This document shows positions 23,276 through 33,691 of a stretch of 64,000 nt of DNA, one piece after another; the stretch's first letter is position 1; each line of letters begins with the position of its first letter. A program made the position numbers and the translations under genes. This DNA comes from Prunus persica (Eukaryota > Streptophyta > Magnoliopsida > Rosales > Rosaceae), in contig NC_034013.1 of assembly GCF_000346465.2 (NCBI RefSeq), forward strand, positions 12,385,373 through 12,449,372, read 5' to 3'. Under the pieces are notes generated by a model. It searched no databases, was not told where the DNA came from, and was given only the letters and a program-made list of their open reading frames with translations.

Positions 23276-25544
23276 TCAGTGATCAGCATTGATACCAAAT
23301 ATACGAACCTTGTGCATGTTTGGGAACTTTGCAACTACCAACACAAAAACTGCTAGGGTGTTAAAGATGAGATTTGGATTTTGATAGTCTGTTGTGTGAG
23401 AGGCTATCAAGTACCTGCCAAGGAAGGATGACGGGTAAGAAAAAGGGATTGAGGTAAGGAAATTCAGTACAGCAGCAGCACTTGTCCAACAAAAAGCTAA
23501 TTATATTCCGTCAATGTCTTACTGGAAGACTTATACACAAGATCAAAATAAGTCTAACCAGCAAAAATTTGACACGAGTATAACAGCAATGTTGAAGCAA
23601 ACTCAATGGTTGACCATATAAAGAAGTGCTCATCTAAGGGGCTTAAACTGAAGGACAAGTGAGGGACAATGTATTTAAGGGCAGCATTCACTTGGATGAA
23701 CTATTGATTTCAGGAATTGCGTGGAGTCCAGCAATTACATACACTGTCACTCAATTTAAGTCCCTTAGGTGACGACTTCTAGTATAGTTACTTATATTTC
23801 ACTAGGTAGTATAAGGGATCTATGTATGAGGACCATTAGAAAAAATTCTATAATTTATGAGAGCAGAGCTATTCATGCTCCTATGCACTCCCCCACTTTT
23901 GTGGAGGAGTGAAAATCACAGCTACATGGTTGCTATTTGCATTCCTAAAAAGGGTAGGGGATAGAATTACGAGAGTACAAATGATGGTCCATCTAATGAA
24001 TGCATTTCATGTTTGCATTCTCAAAATCCAATCTCAATCTGGAAGGCTTATAAAGCAAACTTAAAGTACTTACAGCACAACAGGCACGACAGTCAGAAAT
24101 TTTCTGTTTCGAGTGAGTTGGTTGCCATTGTCTATCTGCTCCCACCAAGTAAGCGCATTGTAGATGCCCTGATCATCTGCAAATGGCGTTCCCTTCTTCC
24201 AGTGAAAAAAGTGATAAGTAACCTGAAGGAAAACGTAAAGACAATGAGAAAAAAATGACAATAAGTAACTAAAAGTGTCATCAATAAGACTACTAAGACA
24301 TCAAGTCTACTATATGGGTCAGAAAGTGGACAAAGAATATTAGAGAACTGATCAATCTCCAGAAAGACATCAACTTTTTACCTTTCACAAGAAAACACAT
24401 AACAGGACACTTATCACATAAAATCAGCACCAGCTAAATAGACGAGCTTTAATTTCAACTCAATTTAAGGGTCGTTAGAACCACATAAGGTCCTCATCTA
24501 CCAATACGAAGTGTGCTATTTCAATAACCCTGGGAAGCAAACTGTCTATCCATATTCCTCAACAAAAATCAAATAATCCATTTTCCATAATGATTCGAAA
24601 AATTTGCGCTTTAGAATCCACAAATTGATCCTTGCCAAACTAAATCTAACTTTCCTGACATTAAATAACTGAAACTGTGTGTCTAAAATTACATGATTAG
24701 TCCACACAATGAAGTCATAAAGTATTTTATATTTATTTCATTCTTCTTCCCTACATATGGAATCCAGTTCTTTTGGAGTTATAATTAATGGTTCTTTATA
24801 AGTTTACCGCATCTCCACTACAAAACTGAACATGAAAGTTTCTTCTCATCCAGTTCCTTGCAAATTAAGGTGACTAAGAAGTACTATACATGTACTTACT
24901 GAAGAATATCCGGAATCAATAAATTCTTTTAACTCTCACCTAATCCATTAGAAATTTGTACATCTAGGATTGTGGTTTGATATTAGAGATGATGTTATTA
25001 CCACCCTACTAGAGGATTGAAAATCTTGCTCATCTTTGTGTGGGATTAAGCAGGAGGAGCAGGACCAAACTACGCAATTTGATCCAAATTTAAAAAAATT
25101 TAAAACAGGATTACATATGGTGGTTGATTCTGCTAATGTTTTCACAATATTCATTCATGCTAATGAGTTTTCCATCATCCACATCAAACCCTAATGATTC
25201 AGATTCAAAATTTCCAGCTAACTAGGAAACCTAATCCTCCAAATCAAACAAAAAATTTCCATATCCAGCACAACAATCATATATAACAGGAAACTAAGCA
25301 AATTAAGCTTCATCCATAAATAAGCAAATGAAAAAACAAAGACTGAAGAAAATAAGAGAGAGAATACGAGGAAATGGCAGAGGTGAACGATGGTCCAGGC
25401 CATGCCAGGCGAGCAAGAGAAGAGGCAGAGGACGACGAGCCACGAGAAGAAGACCGTGAGAATGTAGGTGGTCCAAACCCCAGGGTACGTGAACCATTCT
25501 GTGTTCCGATTCAGATCCGTCGTTCGAACCGCCGTCACATACAT
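23276..25544 (-). CDS. ORMDL (orosomucoid-like) protein, regulator of serine palmitoyltransferase
   Basis: Three exons on the minus strand, 25544-25368, 24222-24074 and 23414-23276, giving 154 aa. Exon 1 encodes MYVTAVRTTDLNRNTEWFTY followed by the hydrophobic TYILTVFFSWLVVLC. Exon 2 encodes VTYHFFHWKKGTPFADDQG and LTWWEQIDNGNQLTRNRKF, the ORMDL core. Exon 3 encodes the last membrane segment and ends KVRIFGINADH. ORMDLs are four-helix ER membrane proteins that bind and restrain serine palmitoyltransferase, the first enzyme of sphingolipid synthesis. Length is close to the family norm (about 153-157 aa). The serine-rich N-terminus used for phospho-control in yeast Orm proteins is absent, as in other plant and animal ORMDLs. 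All junctions are GT-AG and in frame. Confidence 0.96.
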
Positions 25545-26126
25545 TTTCCGATTTCTTTTTTTTTTTTTTTTCGAATATTTTTTTTTTGGATGAAACAAAA
25601 TTGATCAGAGACTATGAGATGAAGATTAAGATTAACGACGATGATGATGGGAGTGATAATGAGGAGGAGGAGAAGCTCATCATCACCGAAGAGAATATCA
25701 GAAACAACCCGATTTGTGATTTTCGCGAAGTTGCCTTGCAGGACAGATTGAGATTCGGAGATTTTGGGTTGGCGTGTTTTTTTTTTCCTTTTTTCTTTTT
25801 TATTAGGAAATTATAAAATTATAAAATCGGAGCGAAGGATATGATTGATGAATATTAACGGTCGGTGATGAAGTTGGTGCGAAAGGGACCCATGGACCCC
25901 TCCACCTAATTGTCATGCATTTTATTACCCCACCCAAAAATACGCTGACCCCACCTAGAATTAAGTTTTAGAATGAAATATCCTTTTTTTCTTTTAAAAT
26001 ATCCTCCTCTTTTTTCTTTTTTTCTGTTTAATGAGTTTTGAAAATATCCTTGAAAGAATTTACTTTTTATTTTATTCCTTTAAACCATTGAAAAATGAGA
26101 GAGGAAAAAAAAACCCAAATAAGTAT
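25545..26126. other. ORMDL 5' region and spacer
   Basis: On the minus strand this is the probable 5' UTR and promoter of ORMDL. The T-run at 25556-25571 and the plus-strand acidic frame near 25586 are antisense to that leader and not called. Confidence 0.4.
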
Positions 26127-26131
26127 AAAAT

Positions 26132-26391
26132 TGTTGTAAATGCATGAGTTGGTGGATGACCACCATACCTCTTAATATTCCACCGTTGGATTTTATGTAA
26201 CCTATGCACTAAGTATTTGTAATTAATACTTGTAACCTATAGGTATATTGTAAATGATGGTATTCAATCTTCTATCTTGCAAGCCTATAAATAGATAGTT
26301 CTACCAAAGATTAAGAAAGGAATATGCATGGTGAAACTTTGTCTTTAGCATATCACTTCTCTCTACATTTTCTCCCTCTAGTTTTATAACA
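26132..26391 (+). repeat. 5' LTR of the copia element
   Basis: TG...CA-bounded 260-bp repeat. Compared with the 3' LTR I count five substitutions and no gaps. It includes a CTATAAATAG TATA-like box near 26285, the likely transcription signal. Confidence 0.92.
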
Positions 26392-26649
26392 CGTTATCAG
26401 CACGACATTGCTCTTGGTATGTTTTCTTTCTCTGAATTTTCTTTCTTCTTATATGAGCTAGAGTCATCACATGGTATAGAGTTTCTTTGTACTCACCATC
26501 AGACTTCATCATGCTTGTTTAAGAAAAAAATTCTTATTCTTATTACACATGAATATAATGCCATGTTTTTGTTTTTATTTGTTTGTTTATTTAATTTTAA
26601 GTATGATCTTAATTATTATGATGAGTTTGAATTATACAAAAGATCAGGG

Positions 26650-27418
26650 GCCCGAAGTTCCGTGATCCTCATCATATAACTAGATTAGGATATAGAGTCA
26701 TTTTGATTGAATCAGAACCTGAAGTTCTTTGATTCCAAATAATTGAGGGTGTGAAGTTCCGCGAATTTAAAGAGCACATAAGGACATAAAACTCCTCGAT
26801 TTTGTATTAATCAAAATTAGAATTCCATGAGGCCTACATATGTCAAGAACTTGAACCAGAAGTTTCGAGTGCATATACATCGATTTGAGTATGAAGTTCA
26901 AAGCACAACTATTAATTCAATTTATTTAGATCTACGTATTCGTACCTGAAGTTTCGAATATATATTGATATGAACCTGAAGTTCATAGTTTTTCATGGAT
27001 CTTAATACTATATATGAACTTGAAGTTCATTACTTATTTGTGCCTATATGAACCTGAATTGGTTGGAAATCCAATTCTTAAACTTGTAGTTTTATCTACA
27101 TATTGAATCCACATTAATATTGGATTATCTTGGAATTTCATAATCTTTAATTGATTTATTTTATTTCTTGTTTATACCACTTTACTTATTTTATTATATT
27201 TTATTTTATTTATGTTAGGTTATTAATTAATTTCGTTTTACAATGGTAATGTTTTGTATTACCGCCCCAATATTGATAGCCAGAGGCGTCTATTGGAGAA
27301 ACTTCCTACTTTCTTTTGTGGGTAGGAAGTTTATGATGTTATGAACCAAAAGTTCTTGAGGCCCCAATATTACACAACTATTATAGTTGAAGATTATGAT
27401 GTCATGAACTAGAAGTTC
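26650..27418 (+). repeat. Dispersed GAAC-N5-GTTC / acctgaagttc motif family inside the copia leader
   Basis: The partly palindromic 13-mer GAAC-N5-GTTC occurs at 26715, 26972, 27016, 27343 and 27406. Decayed relatives (CCGAAGTTC, GTGAAGTTC, ATGAAGTTC, ACCTGAAGTTTC) lie at about 26651, 26751, 26891 and 26944. Spacing is irregular, so this is a reiterated motif and not a tandem array. Function unknown. Confidence 0.6.
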
Positions 27419-29149
27419 ATTGACCGAATAACTTTTATGTTGTGACATGACTATCTTGGCAGTCCATGTCCCACAATGATGCATAAGATTTTTATAAATT
27501 TGTAAGGACATCGTTTAAAGACTCGAATTATTGTCTTGTCCAACAATATCATTACAAAGAACGCTCACAAATAAAAGCTGTCATAAGATCATCTCAGTCA
27601 AAAATTGACTTTGAGCCATCTTTCCTGAAATAATTCAAGGGGATATTTGTGAGCCTATACAACATCTAATTATGGATCACTTCACTAGTTTTACTGAATG
27701 TGCCTACTAAAATGGTCACATATTTGATAACGACTGTGAGTTTATTTTCCTACATTTTGAGACAATTTTCCCGCCGTTAGAGGGAGAAATGACAATTCCT
27801 AAAGAACGTCGTGAAATAGTGTTGAATCAATCCGCTTTTGTCTCATCAAGATAATGCATATATAAGTTGTACATATGCTAACATGGATTGATATTCTCGT
27901 ATCACAATCCATTAACATGGTAACTATATATATAATGCATGCCTGAAGCATGTCAGGAATATAGGTTCTAAAGACTTAACTCCTCAGAAATGGAGATTAT
28001 TTGAAAAATTCAAGCCCTATAAAAAATAACGCTCTATAGGAGGTTATGATCCACATATTCTAAATAATTCATTGTAAAAGAGATGTTTGTCCCATAAGTG
28101 ACAACATAAGCCCCTGAAGAGGCATTAGTACCCAAAAGCAATGAGATGATTATAAATTATGCATGTGCATGCACATAAGAATTGTGGGATCACAAATTGA
28201 TGATACATTTGGTTTATTAGTAGCTACTACAATCATCAAGGGCTACATTTATATTAAATCACGTTTCATGAATGTCGACAAGTTAAGCGATTGGCCAAAA
28301 ATGGAAATAGGCAATTCCATTTATCACTAAATAAGAAGAGTTGGATATTGAACCTATAACTCAAACACCAAATTACAAATGTTTAGTATGAAGGTTATGA
28401 ATTGGTGTTTGTGAAGTGAAATAAGATCACTAATATGACATAAGGTTTCCTGGGAGAGACATGTGGTTTTAGTCTCCAATCTCATCGTAAATGCATCCAC
28501 ATTTCTATAAGTGCGGTTGTTACTTTAACGCAAAACTTATAGTATGTGTTAAATGCATATTTATTAAGACTATATGGTACATGGAAATCCTCAAAGCTCA
28601 TGAAATATTTGAGATATATCGGATGAAGCAACCTCTTGAAGGATATAAAGTACCACAATATTCTTAATTAAGAGTTAACACTAAGATTTTGAGTATTTTG
28701 AATTCAAATTTGATATTGTTGTAACATATTCTAACTACTAAATTAGTTGTTGATACTCCTAAAGATTTCAATCATTTGAAAAGTGAAAAGCAGGTTGAAT
28801 AGTGTGATAGATGATCATGTATGAAGACAATGTTGCTTGTATTGCTCAAATCAGAGAAGGAGAGATATTAATCAGGGGGAGATATCAATCAGGGGGAGCA
28901 TCCCAATTCTACTACATTCAAGGCAGATGCGCGTTGTACTCTTTTTCCCTTCGACTAAGTTTTTATCCCACTGGATTTTTCCTAGCAAGGTTTTAACGAG
29001 GCAATATAAGCTCATCCAACACCATATCAATGATTCAGAAGAAAGTTTCACTCTTTTTCCCTTCGATTTGGTTTTGTCCCACTGGGTTTTCCAAGCAAGG
29101 TTTTTAATGAGGGAACTATGTCATTGTGTGGTGGACATCCAAGGGGGAG

Positions 29150-29409
29150 TGTTGTAAATGCATGAGTTGGTGGATGACCACCATACCTCTTAATATTCCA
29201 CCGTTGGATTTTATGTAACCTATGCACTAAGTATTTGTAATTAGTACTTGTAACCTATAGGTATATTGTAAATGATGGTATTCAATCTTCTATCTTGTAA
29301 GCCTATAAATAGTTGGTTCTACCAAAGATTAAGAAAGGAATATACATGGTGAAACTTTGTCTTTAGCATATCACTTCTCTCTACATTTTCTCCCTCTAGT
29401 TTTATAACA
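29150..29409 (+). repeat. 3' LTR of the copia element
   Basis: 260 bp, preceded by the polypurine tract and followed by the AAAAT target duplication. TATA-like CTATAAATAG near 29302. Confidence 0.92.
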
Positions 29410-29659
29410 AAAATAAACATGTGGAAATAAAACCAATTTATAATTAACCACATATGGGAAATAAGTTACATAATATTACTTGTGATATCTTCATAAACAA
29501 TAAAAAAAAGGGGAAAAAACAGAACTTGTAATGCTTGGGAACTGCATGGAAATAAAGCTCAATTCTTTGAAAGGAGCTTAATTCTGTCAAATTACATGAA
29601 TAACATCATGAACCGAATAATTTTACAACATATAAGAAGAAGTGAGCAAGCAAAAACTT

Positions 29660-30955
29660 TCAGAGGCTAACAGTGGCATTGCCAGCCCCATCCAAGCCCT
29701 CCACTAATCTTCTCTTTGCAGACTTTGTTCTGAAACACCAGACCTCAAAGGCCTCACTCAAGTCGGGATACCGAACCTGCTCGGCTCCCATCCAGTCTGC
29801 CAGAATGTCTGCTTGATCGTTCGACGGCAATGCCAGTACCAAGGTCACCATGGCCCCTTCTATGCTCTGGCACAAGTCTTCACTCATCTTGTATGGAAAA
29901 CCTGTCTCCTCACTGCCCTTTGAATCCAGAAGGGGCTTCATCTTCCTTATGTAAGGAAGCCATGTCTTTAGTAATGTCAACCGGATTGGAGTTGGAAGAA
30001 TCACATTGCCATAGCCAACTGCTTCCAGGACTTTAGCAGTAATTTCTATGAGCTTTATTTTCAAACCCCACATAAAAGAATCAAGTTTATTATTCTCAAC
30101 TACCCCTAAAACATTACTGGAGCTTTCAGCCCAGTTGGAGACAAAATCCTTCATTAAATCCATCTTCCCAAGTATGTTACACATCCATTCAAGGTCAGAT
30201 AAGCTGTGCAATATTTTCTCCTCTGCTCTCTCGGACACAAGGTCAGGCTCCAAAAGCAGGGAAGACAATTCCTTTTCAAATGATGAATAAATCTGGGATA
30301 GGCCCATTCTCAACACTGATTTTACTTCCTCATCGGCTGTGACCAACGGTGCATCCTCGTCTTCTCCTAACATGAATTCAACTTGTTCCTGAGCAGACGT
30401 TTTAAGCTCGTTGCCAAATGGAGGACATGGTCCCGCAATGGATGTGGCGATGCGAACTGCTGAGACAAAAACATCTTTGGTGGCAGCTAAATCAACAGGT
30501 TGGATCCTAGCTAATATTGGCATAGCTTTTGGACCCAATTTGGAAACTGCTTTTAGGATAAGTTCCTCTTCTTTGTCCTCCCAAGGAACAGCCTCCAAGT
30601 ACTGGATGCAGCAGCATGCAATCTCTTCACACTGGAAAACAACGGCTAACTGAAGAATACCAACGGCAGATTTCACAGAGTCGAATGAGTCCAAAATTGA
30701 GTCTGTTGGAAGATACAGAAGCCTCAACAGGTTGACATGGTGATCATAGTTAACCTCTGAGCAATAAATATCAATGCAATGATTAGAGCCTGGATGAGAA
30801 AGCCTATTGGCAAAGTACTTGCTCTTATTTATGAGAACAGAAGAATGGCTGTAGAACCGTTTCGGTATCCCTTCTCTATTCTTCAAGCATATAACAATGT
30901 CACTAGTATTCTTATCACCAAATCTACAAGGCTTGGTCTGTAAAGCTGTGTCCAT
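29660..30955 (-). CDS. BTB/POZ domain protein, At3g05675-like
   Basis: Single uninterrupted coding exon, 431 aa, starting at the first in-frame ATG (MDTALQTKPCRFGDKNTSD). The BTB fold lies at about residues 20-125: SDIVICLKNREGIPKRFYSH, then SSVLINKSKYFANRLS and IDIYCSEVNYDHHVNLLRLL. A helical C-terminal region follows, with WMCNILGKMDLMKDFVSNW and RLTLLKTWLPYIRKMKPLLD, matching the plant group named after At3g05675. BTB proteins commonly serve as substrate adaptors for CUL3 ubiquitin ligases, but that role is inferred here. There are no NPH3 or MATH signatures. The gene runs convergent with, and ends about 250 bp from, the copia element. A leader intron and an overlapping uORF are described separately. 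Confidence 0.92.
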   Translation of the reverse strand: MDTALQTKPCRFGDKNTSDIVICLKNREGIPKRFYSHSSVLINKSKYFANRLSHPGSNHCIDIYCSEVNYDHHVNLLRLLYLPTDSILDSFDSVKSAVGILQLAVVFQCEEIACCCIQYLEAVPWEDKEEELILKAVSKLGPKAMPILARIQPVDLAATKDVFVSAVRIATSIAGPCPPFGNELKTSAQEQVEFMLGEDEDAPLVTADEEVKSVLRMGLSQIYSSFEKELSSLLLEPDLVSERAEEKILHSLSDLEWMCNILGKMDLMKDFVSNWAESSSNVLGVVENNKLDSFMWGLKIKLIEITAKVLEAVGYGNVILPTPIRLTLLKTWLPYIRKMKPLLDSKGSEETGFPYKMSEDLCQSIEGAMVTLVLALPSNDQADILADWMGAEQVRYPDLSEAFEVWCFRTKSAKRRLVEGLDGAGNATVSL

Positions 30956-30974
30956 GTGCGCCAACAAGGTTCAT
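30924..30974 (-). promoter_or_regulatory. uORF overlapping the BTB start codon
   Basis: An ATG at 30974 opens a 16-codon frame (MNLVGAHGHSFTDQAL) that ends at 30924, inside the BTB coding region and in another frame. Because it overlaps the main ATG at 30955, a ribosome that uses it could not simply resume scanning to the main start. It lies downstream of the inferred leader intron, so it should be in the mature mRNA. Seen in sequence; effect inferred. Confidence 0.5.
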
Positions 30975-31017
30975 GCTTTGAACAATTGAAAGAGCAAACT
31001 TTCAAAGTGGTTTTCAA

Positions 31018-31644
31018 CTGAAAATCAAGATTTGGAATAGATAGTCAATCCATAGAAATTCTAAATGACAGGAAAAGAGATTAATAATTGGCAAACTTGG
31101 AACTGTTTGAACAAGAATATTATCTACGAAACATCAACAAAATGTATCGAGATCGAAAATTCGCAAAGTGAATTTGCAGTAACAACAGCTGATCCATAGA
31201 TATTAACTTGCCTATATGCATTGAATTATCTACATCACCAATTGACCACAATCAAAACCACCAGCAAGAAAGAAGATTATTGCAACTACAAAATAAACCT
31301 CAATTAAACAAACAACCCAGGGTCATCTCAACAAAACTCACAGAAAATTTACTTAAGCTAAACCATTCATTCAAAGCAATTAACTAATCACTGATTGGAT
31401 ACTATAAGCTTGTAATGATAATAGAGACCTAGAGACAAATTGAGAACTGAACCCCAAAAATGTTTCCAATAAAAAAGGAACAATTCTTGAATTCTCATAC
31501 ATAAAGATGACAAATTGATAAAAACCCATTCGGAACATAATATTTAAAGTTCCAATTTTTACTGTTGTCCTGAAATAAAGATTTATTTTTTGTTATTTTT
31601 CAAATTGGGAATTCTGAAAAACAAAACAAAAACAAACAACTCAC
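31018..31644 (-). other. 5' UTR intron of the BTB gene
   Basis: Minus-strand donor TTAGGG|GTGAGT at 31645/31644 and acceptor GATTTTCAG at 31018 leave about 60 nt of leader before the ATG. The upstream leader exon probably lies at 31645-31850. Inferred from splice motifs. Confidence 0.5.
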
Positions 31645-31849
31645 CCCTAATTTTATCAACCGCAGCAATGGGTTCAAGCTTTTAACTGCAGAAAAAGGGA
31701 TCTGCAGTGATTCTGTGAATAGCCGAATCTGAATTTTGCGGCAATTTAGAAGGTTAAAAGAGCGCAGAGGAAGCCCTCCATTTTAGGTTTCTTACAAGCT
31801 CTGAATTTGAGTTGAGCTTCAGCTGGAACAGCTGAGAAACGAGCTTTGG

Positions 31850-33130
31850 GGTGAAGGCCCAAAAGTATTAAATGACCAAGATGACCTTCTGTTTGATTTT
31901 AATTAGGATGGTGTTCTGCACAACAACACAAGGCACACAGAGCAAATTAATATATATTCCAAAGGGCAATTGTTTACAAGAAAACATAGGACACAATTTG
32001 GTTCACTACCCTAAAATGGGTGCAAATGATTGGTAGAGACGGGGGTTATAGGAATCTGATTGGATCCAAGCAGCAACTTGGCAATTTGCATACCCACTTG
32101 CTCCTCGCTATTCTATCCTATGTTTAGCTTTCTTTTTAATTAAGTGACTGATTTTTCAGGGCTCATTTACCCTCAGGAAAATTCTTTCAACCACTCCTCT
32201 CAAATCCTAGCTTTGTGCACCATTTTAAAAAATAAATTATACTAGAGATATTAAGAGTGAGAATCGAACATAGAACTTTGGATGTAAATACAAATACCTT
32301 TAATTATTTGAACTACAAGTCTCTTGTCTAATATTGCACACCAGTACAAAAAGGAAGAAGAAAAGAACACAATGAATACATTTTTAGATTTAGGTATAAT
32401 CATTGGATTATTATATGTATTTGCATACAAACTTTTAATTCCTCAAGTATTTTATTTTCTTTTTAGGGAAATGACCATCTGTATACTAATGTAGAAGCCA
32501 GAAATATGCTTAACAAAAGGAACAAGTTTATGCCCCAAAAGCATGCTCGAAAGGAAGAAAATGAGATAATACAATCCAAATGTCCTGGTCGACATTGACT
32601 ATGTTGTTAGCCATTGATCTACCAAACGTTTCAATTGCAAATTGCTAACCAAACTATTAAGTTCATAATTTTGTGTGCTTTGATTTCCACTCTTCTTAAC
32701 AAATCGTGTTCTTAACACTAAAAAAAAATTAATTAAGAACTTCGAACACGCATAAAAGACTAATAAACAATATTTAAAGAGAGCTGGGAAAATATCTATT
32801 TATTTTGTGATAATGATCATCCATGCATGCCCACACAAAAGATTTCATTAGTGCTAACAAATTGTGCATGGAATAGGACAGATGTTTTTATTGAATTTTA
32901 AGTGCACCTTAATCTGGTTCTAATGTCCCAAATATCTTATTAATGGGGATCTTTATTGCATTGTAATTTCTTTTTTTGTTATTAATAGGAAAGATGTTAT
33001 TGAATCTTGAAATCTCTTCCGATATTGGGAAGAGAAATACTACGGTACCATTTTGAATGAGACTCAACATTAAATATAAGGGATCTTCCCATATTAAATG
33101 AAAAATCTGCCCAACCTTTCCAATTAAAGG
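31850..33130. other. Intergenic, no gene seen
   Basis: AT-rich spacer. Nothing coding or structured recognised. Confidence 0.4.
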
Positions 33131-33141
33131 TCAAGCCATAC

Positions 33142-33292
33142 GCAAAGGACCCACTAGTATAGTGGTTTGGAATATTTACTCCCTCAGGCAAATCCTGAGT
33201 TCAAGTCTTAGTATCCGTGTTGTGTGTGTGAGTTTAATATGCTATCGCTCCTTTCAATAGGAAAGGTCCTAAAAATAAAAAAATAAAAAATT
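33142..33292 (+). mobile_element. tRNA-derived SINE with imperfect target duplication
   Basis: The A-box-like CTAGTATAGTGGTTTGGA and B-box-like CTGAGTTCAAGTCTTAG are followed by a GTGTGTGTGAG tract, TATGCTATCGCTCCT and an A-rich tail. Flanks TCAAGCCATAC (33131-33141) and TCAAACCATAT (33293-33303) match at 9 of 11 positions, fitting an aged target duplication. Same general layout as the copies at 1457 and 37627. Confidence 0.65.
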
Positions 33293-33424
33293 TCAAACCA
33301 TATAAAAGCCAATACTAGTTATGAGGTTGATACTTGCATTTAATTAGGGGTCTCTTGTTGGAGTTTATGTTATAGTAGATTAATTAATGCCAAAGATCCG
33401 AGTCAACCTGATAAGAAAGTAGTC

Positions 33425-33691
33425 ATGGCATCATTCAAGCTTCAGCATTTGCTTGCTGTTCTTCTCATCTTCCTCCACCTCTCTTTTCATTCCATTGCAG
33501 ACCCCCATGGCATGTCTCTCTCCTCCTCCCTTGATCGCTGCCTTTTAGGTGCTAGGGAATGCGAGGCTGCATGGAATTGTGGCTCTGTGTGTAGAGACAT
33601 GGGGATATTAAGCCCTAATGCCCTATGATGTGTTCCCAACCCAGCTGGTGGAAAACGTTGTTGTCGTCTTCCTCTTACTCAGCCCAATTAG
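33425..33691 (+). pseudogene. Small secreted cysteine-rich peptide gene interrupted by an in-frame TGA
   Basis: The ATG at 33425 opens a frame with a clear signal peptide (LLAVLLIFLHLSFHSIA) followed by a short region with four cysteines (DRC, REC, WNC, SVC). TGA at 33626-33628 ends the 67-aa frame. The same frame continues at once with a Cys-Val-Pro start and a Cys-Cys pair before TAG at 33689. The spacing suggests an ancestral peptide with seven cysteines cut by the TGA. I do not recognise the exact family; the form resembles plant secreted cysteine-rich peptides. It could be a pseudogene, a truncated but live peptide, a readthrough case or a sequence error. No introns are evident. Confidence 0.45.

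Larger units (their letters stand above)
26132..29409 (+). mobile_element. Ty1/copia LTR retrotransposon, defective, recently inserted
   Basis: Two 260-bp LTRs (26132-26391 and 29150-29409) start TGTTG, end ATAACA and are bracketed by an identical 5-bp target duplication AAAAT (26127-26131 and 29410-29414). A polypurine tract AAGGGGGAG (29141-29149) abuts the 3' LTR. CGTTATCAGCACGAC directly after the 5' LTR is the likely primer-binding region. Copia pol remnants appear in order but broken by stops and frame changes: FPPLEGEMTIPKERREIVLN near 27770-27830 (linker between integrase and reverse transcriptase), a GDWPKMEIGN-like RT start near 28280, and YEDNVACIAQIREG at 28820-28860 (RNase H). 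No full-length gag or pol exists. The LTRs differ at 5 of 260 positions. Confidence 0.93.

Noticed and set aside
25586..25816. Acidic plus-strand frame (DDDDGSDNEEEEK).
   Set aside because: It is antisense to the ORMDL leader, starts without ATG and reflects a GAT/GAG-rich stretch.
26650..27418. CRISPR-like array from the repeated GAAC-N5-GTTC motif.
   Set aside because: Spacing is irregular, repeats are only 13 bp and the host is a plant; the motif lies inside a copia retroelement.
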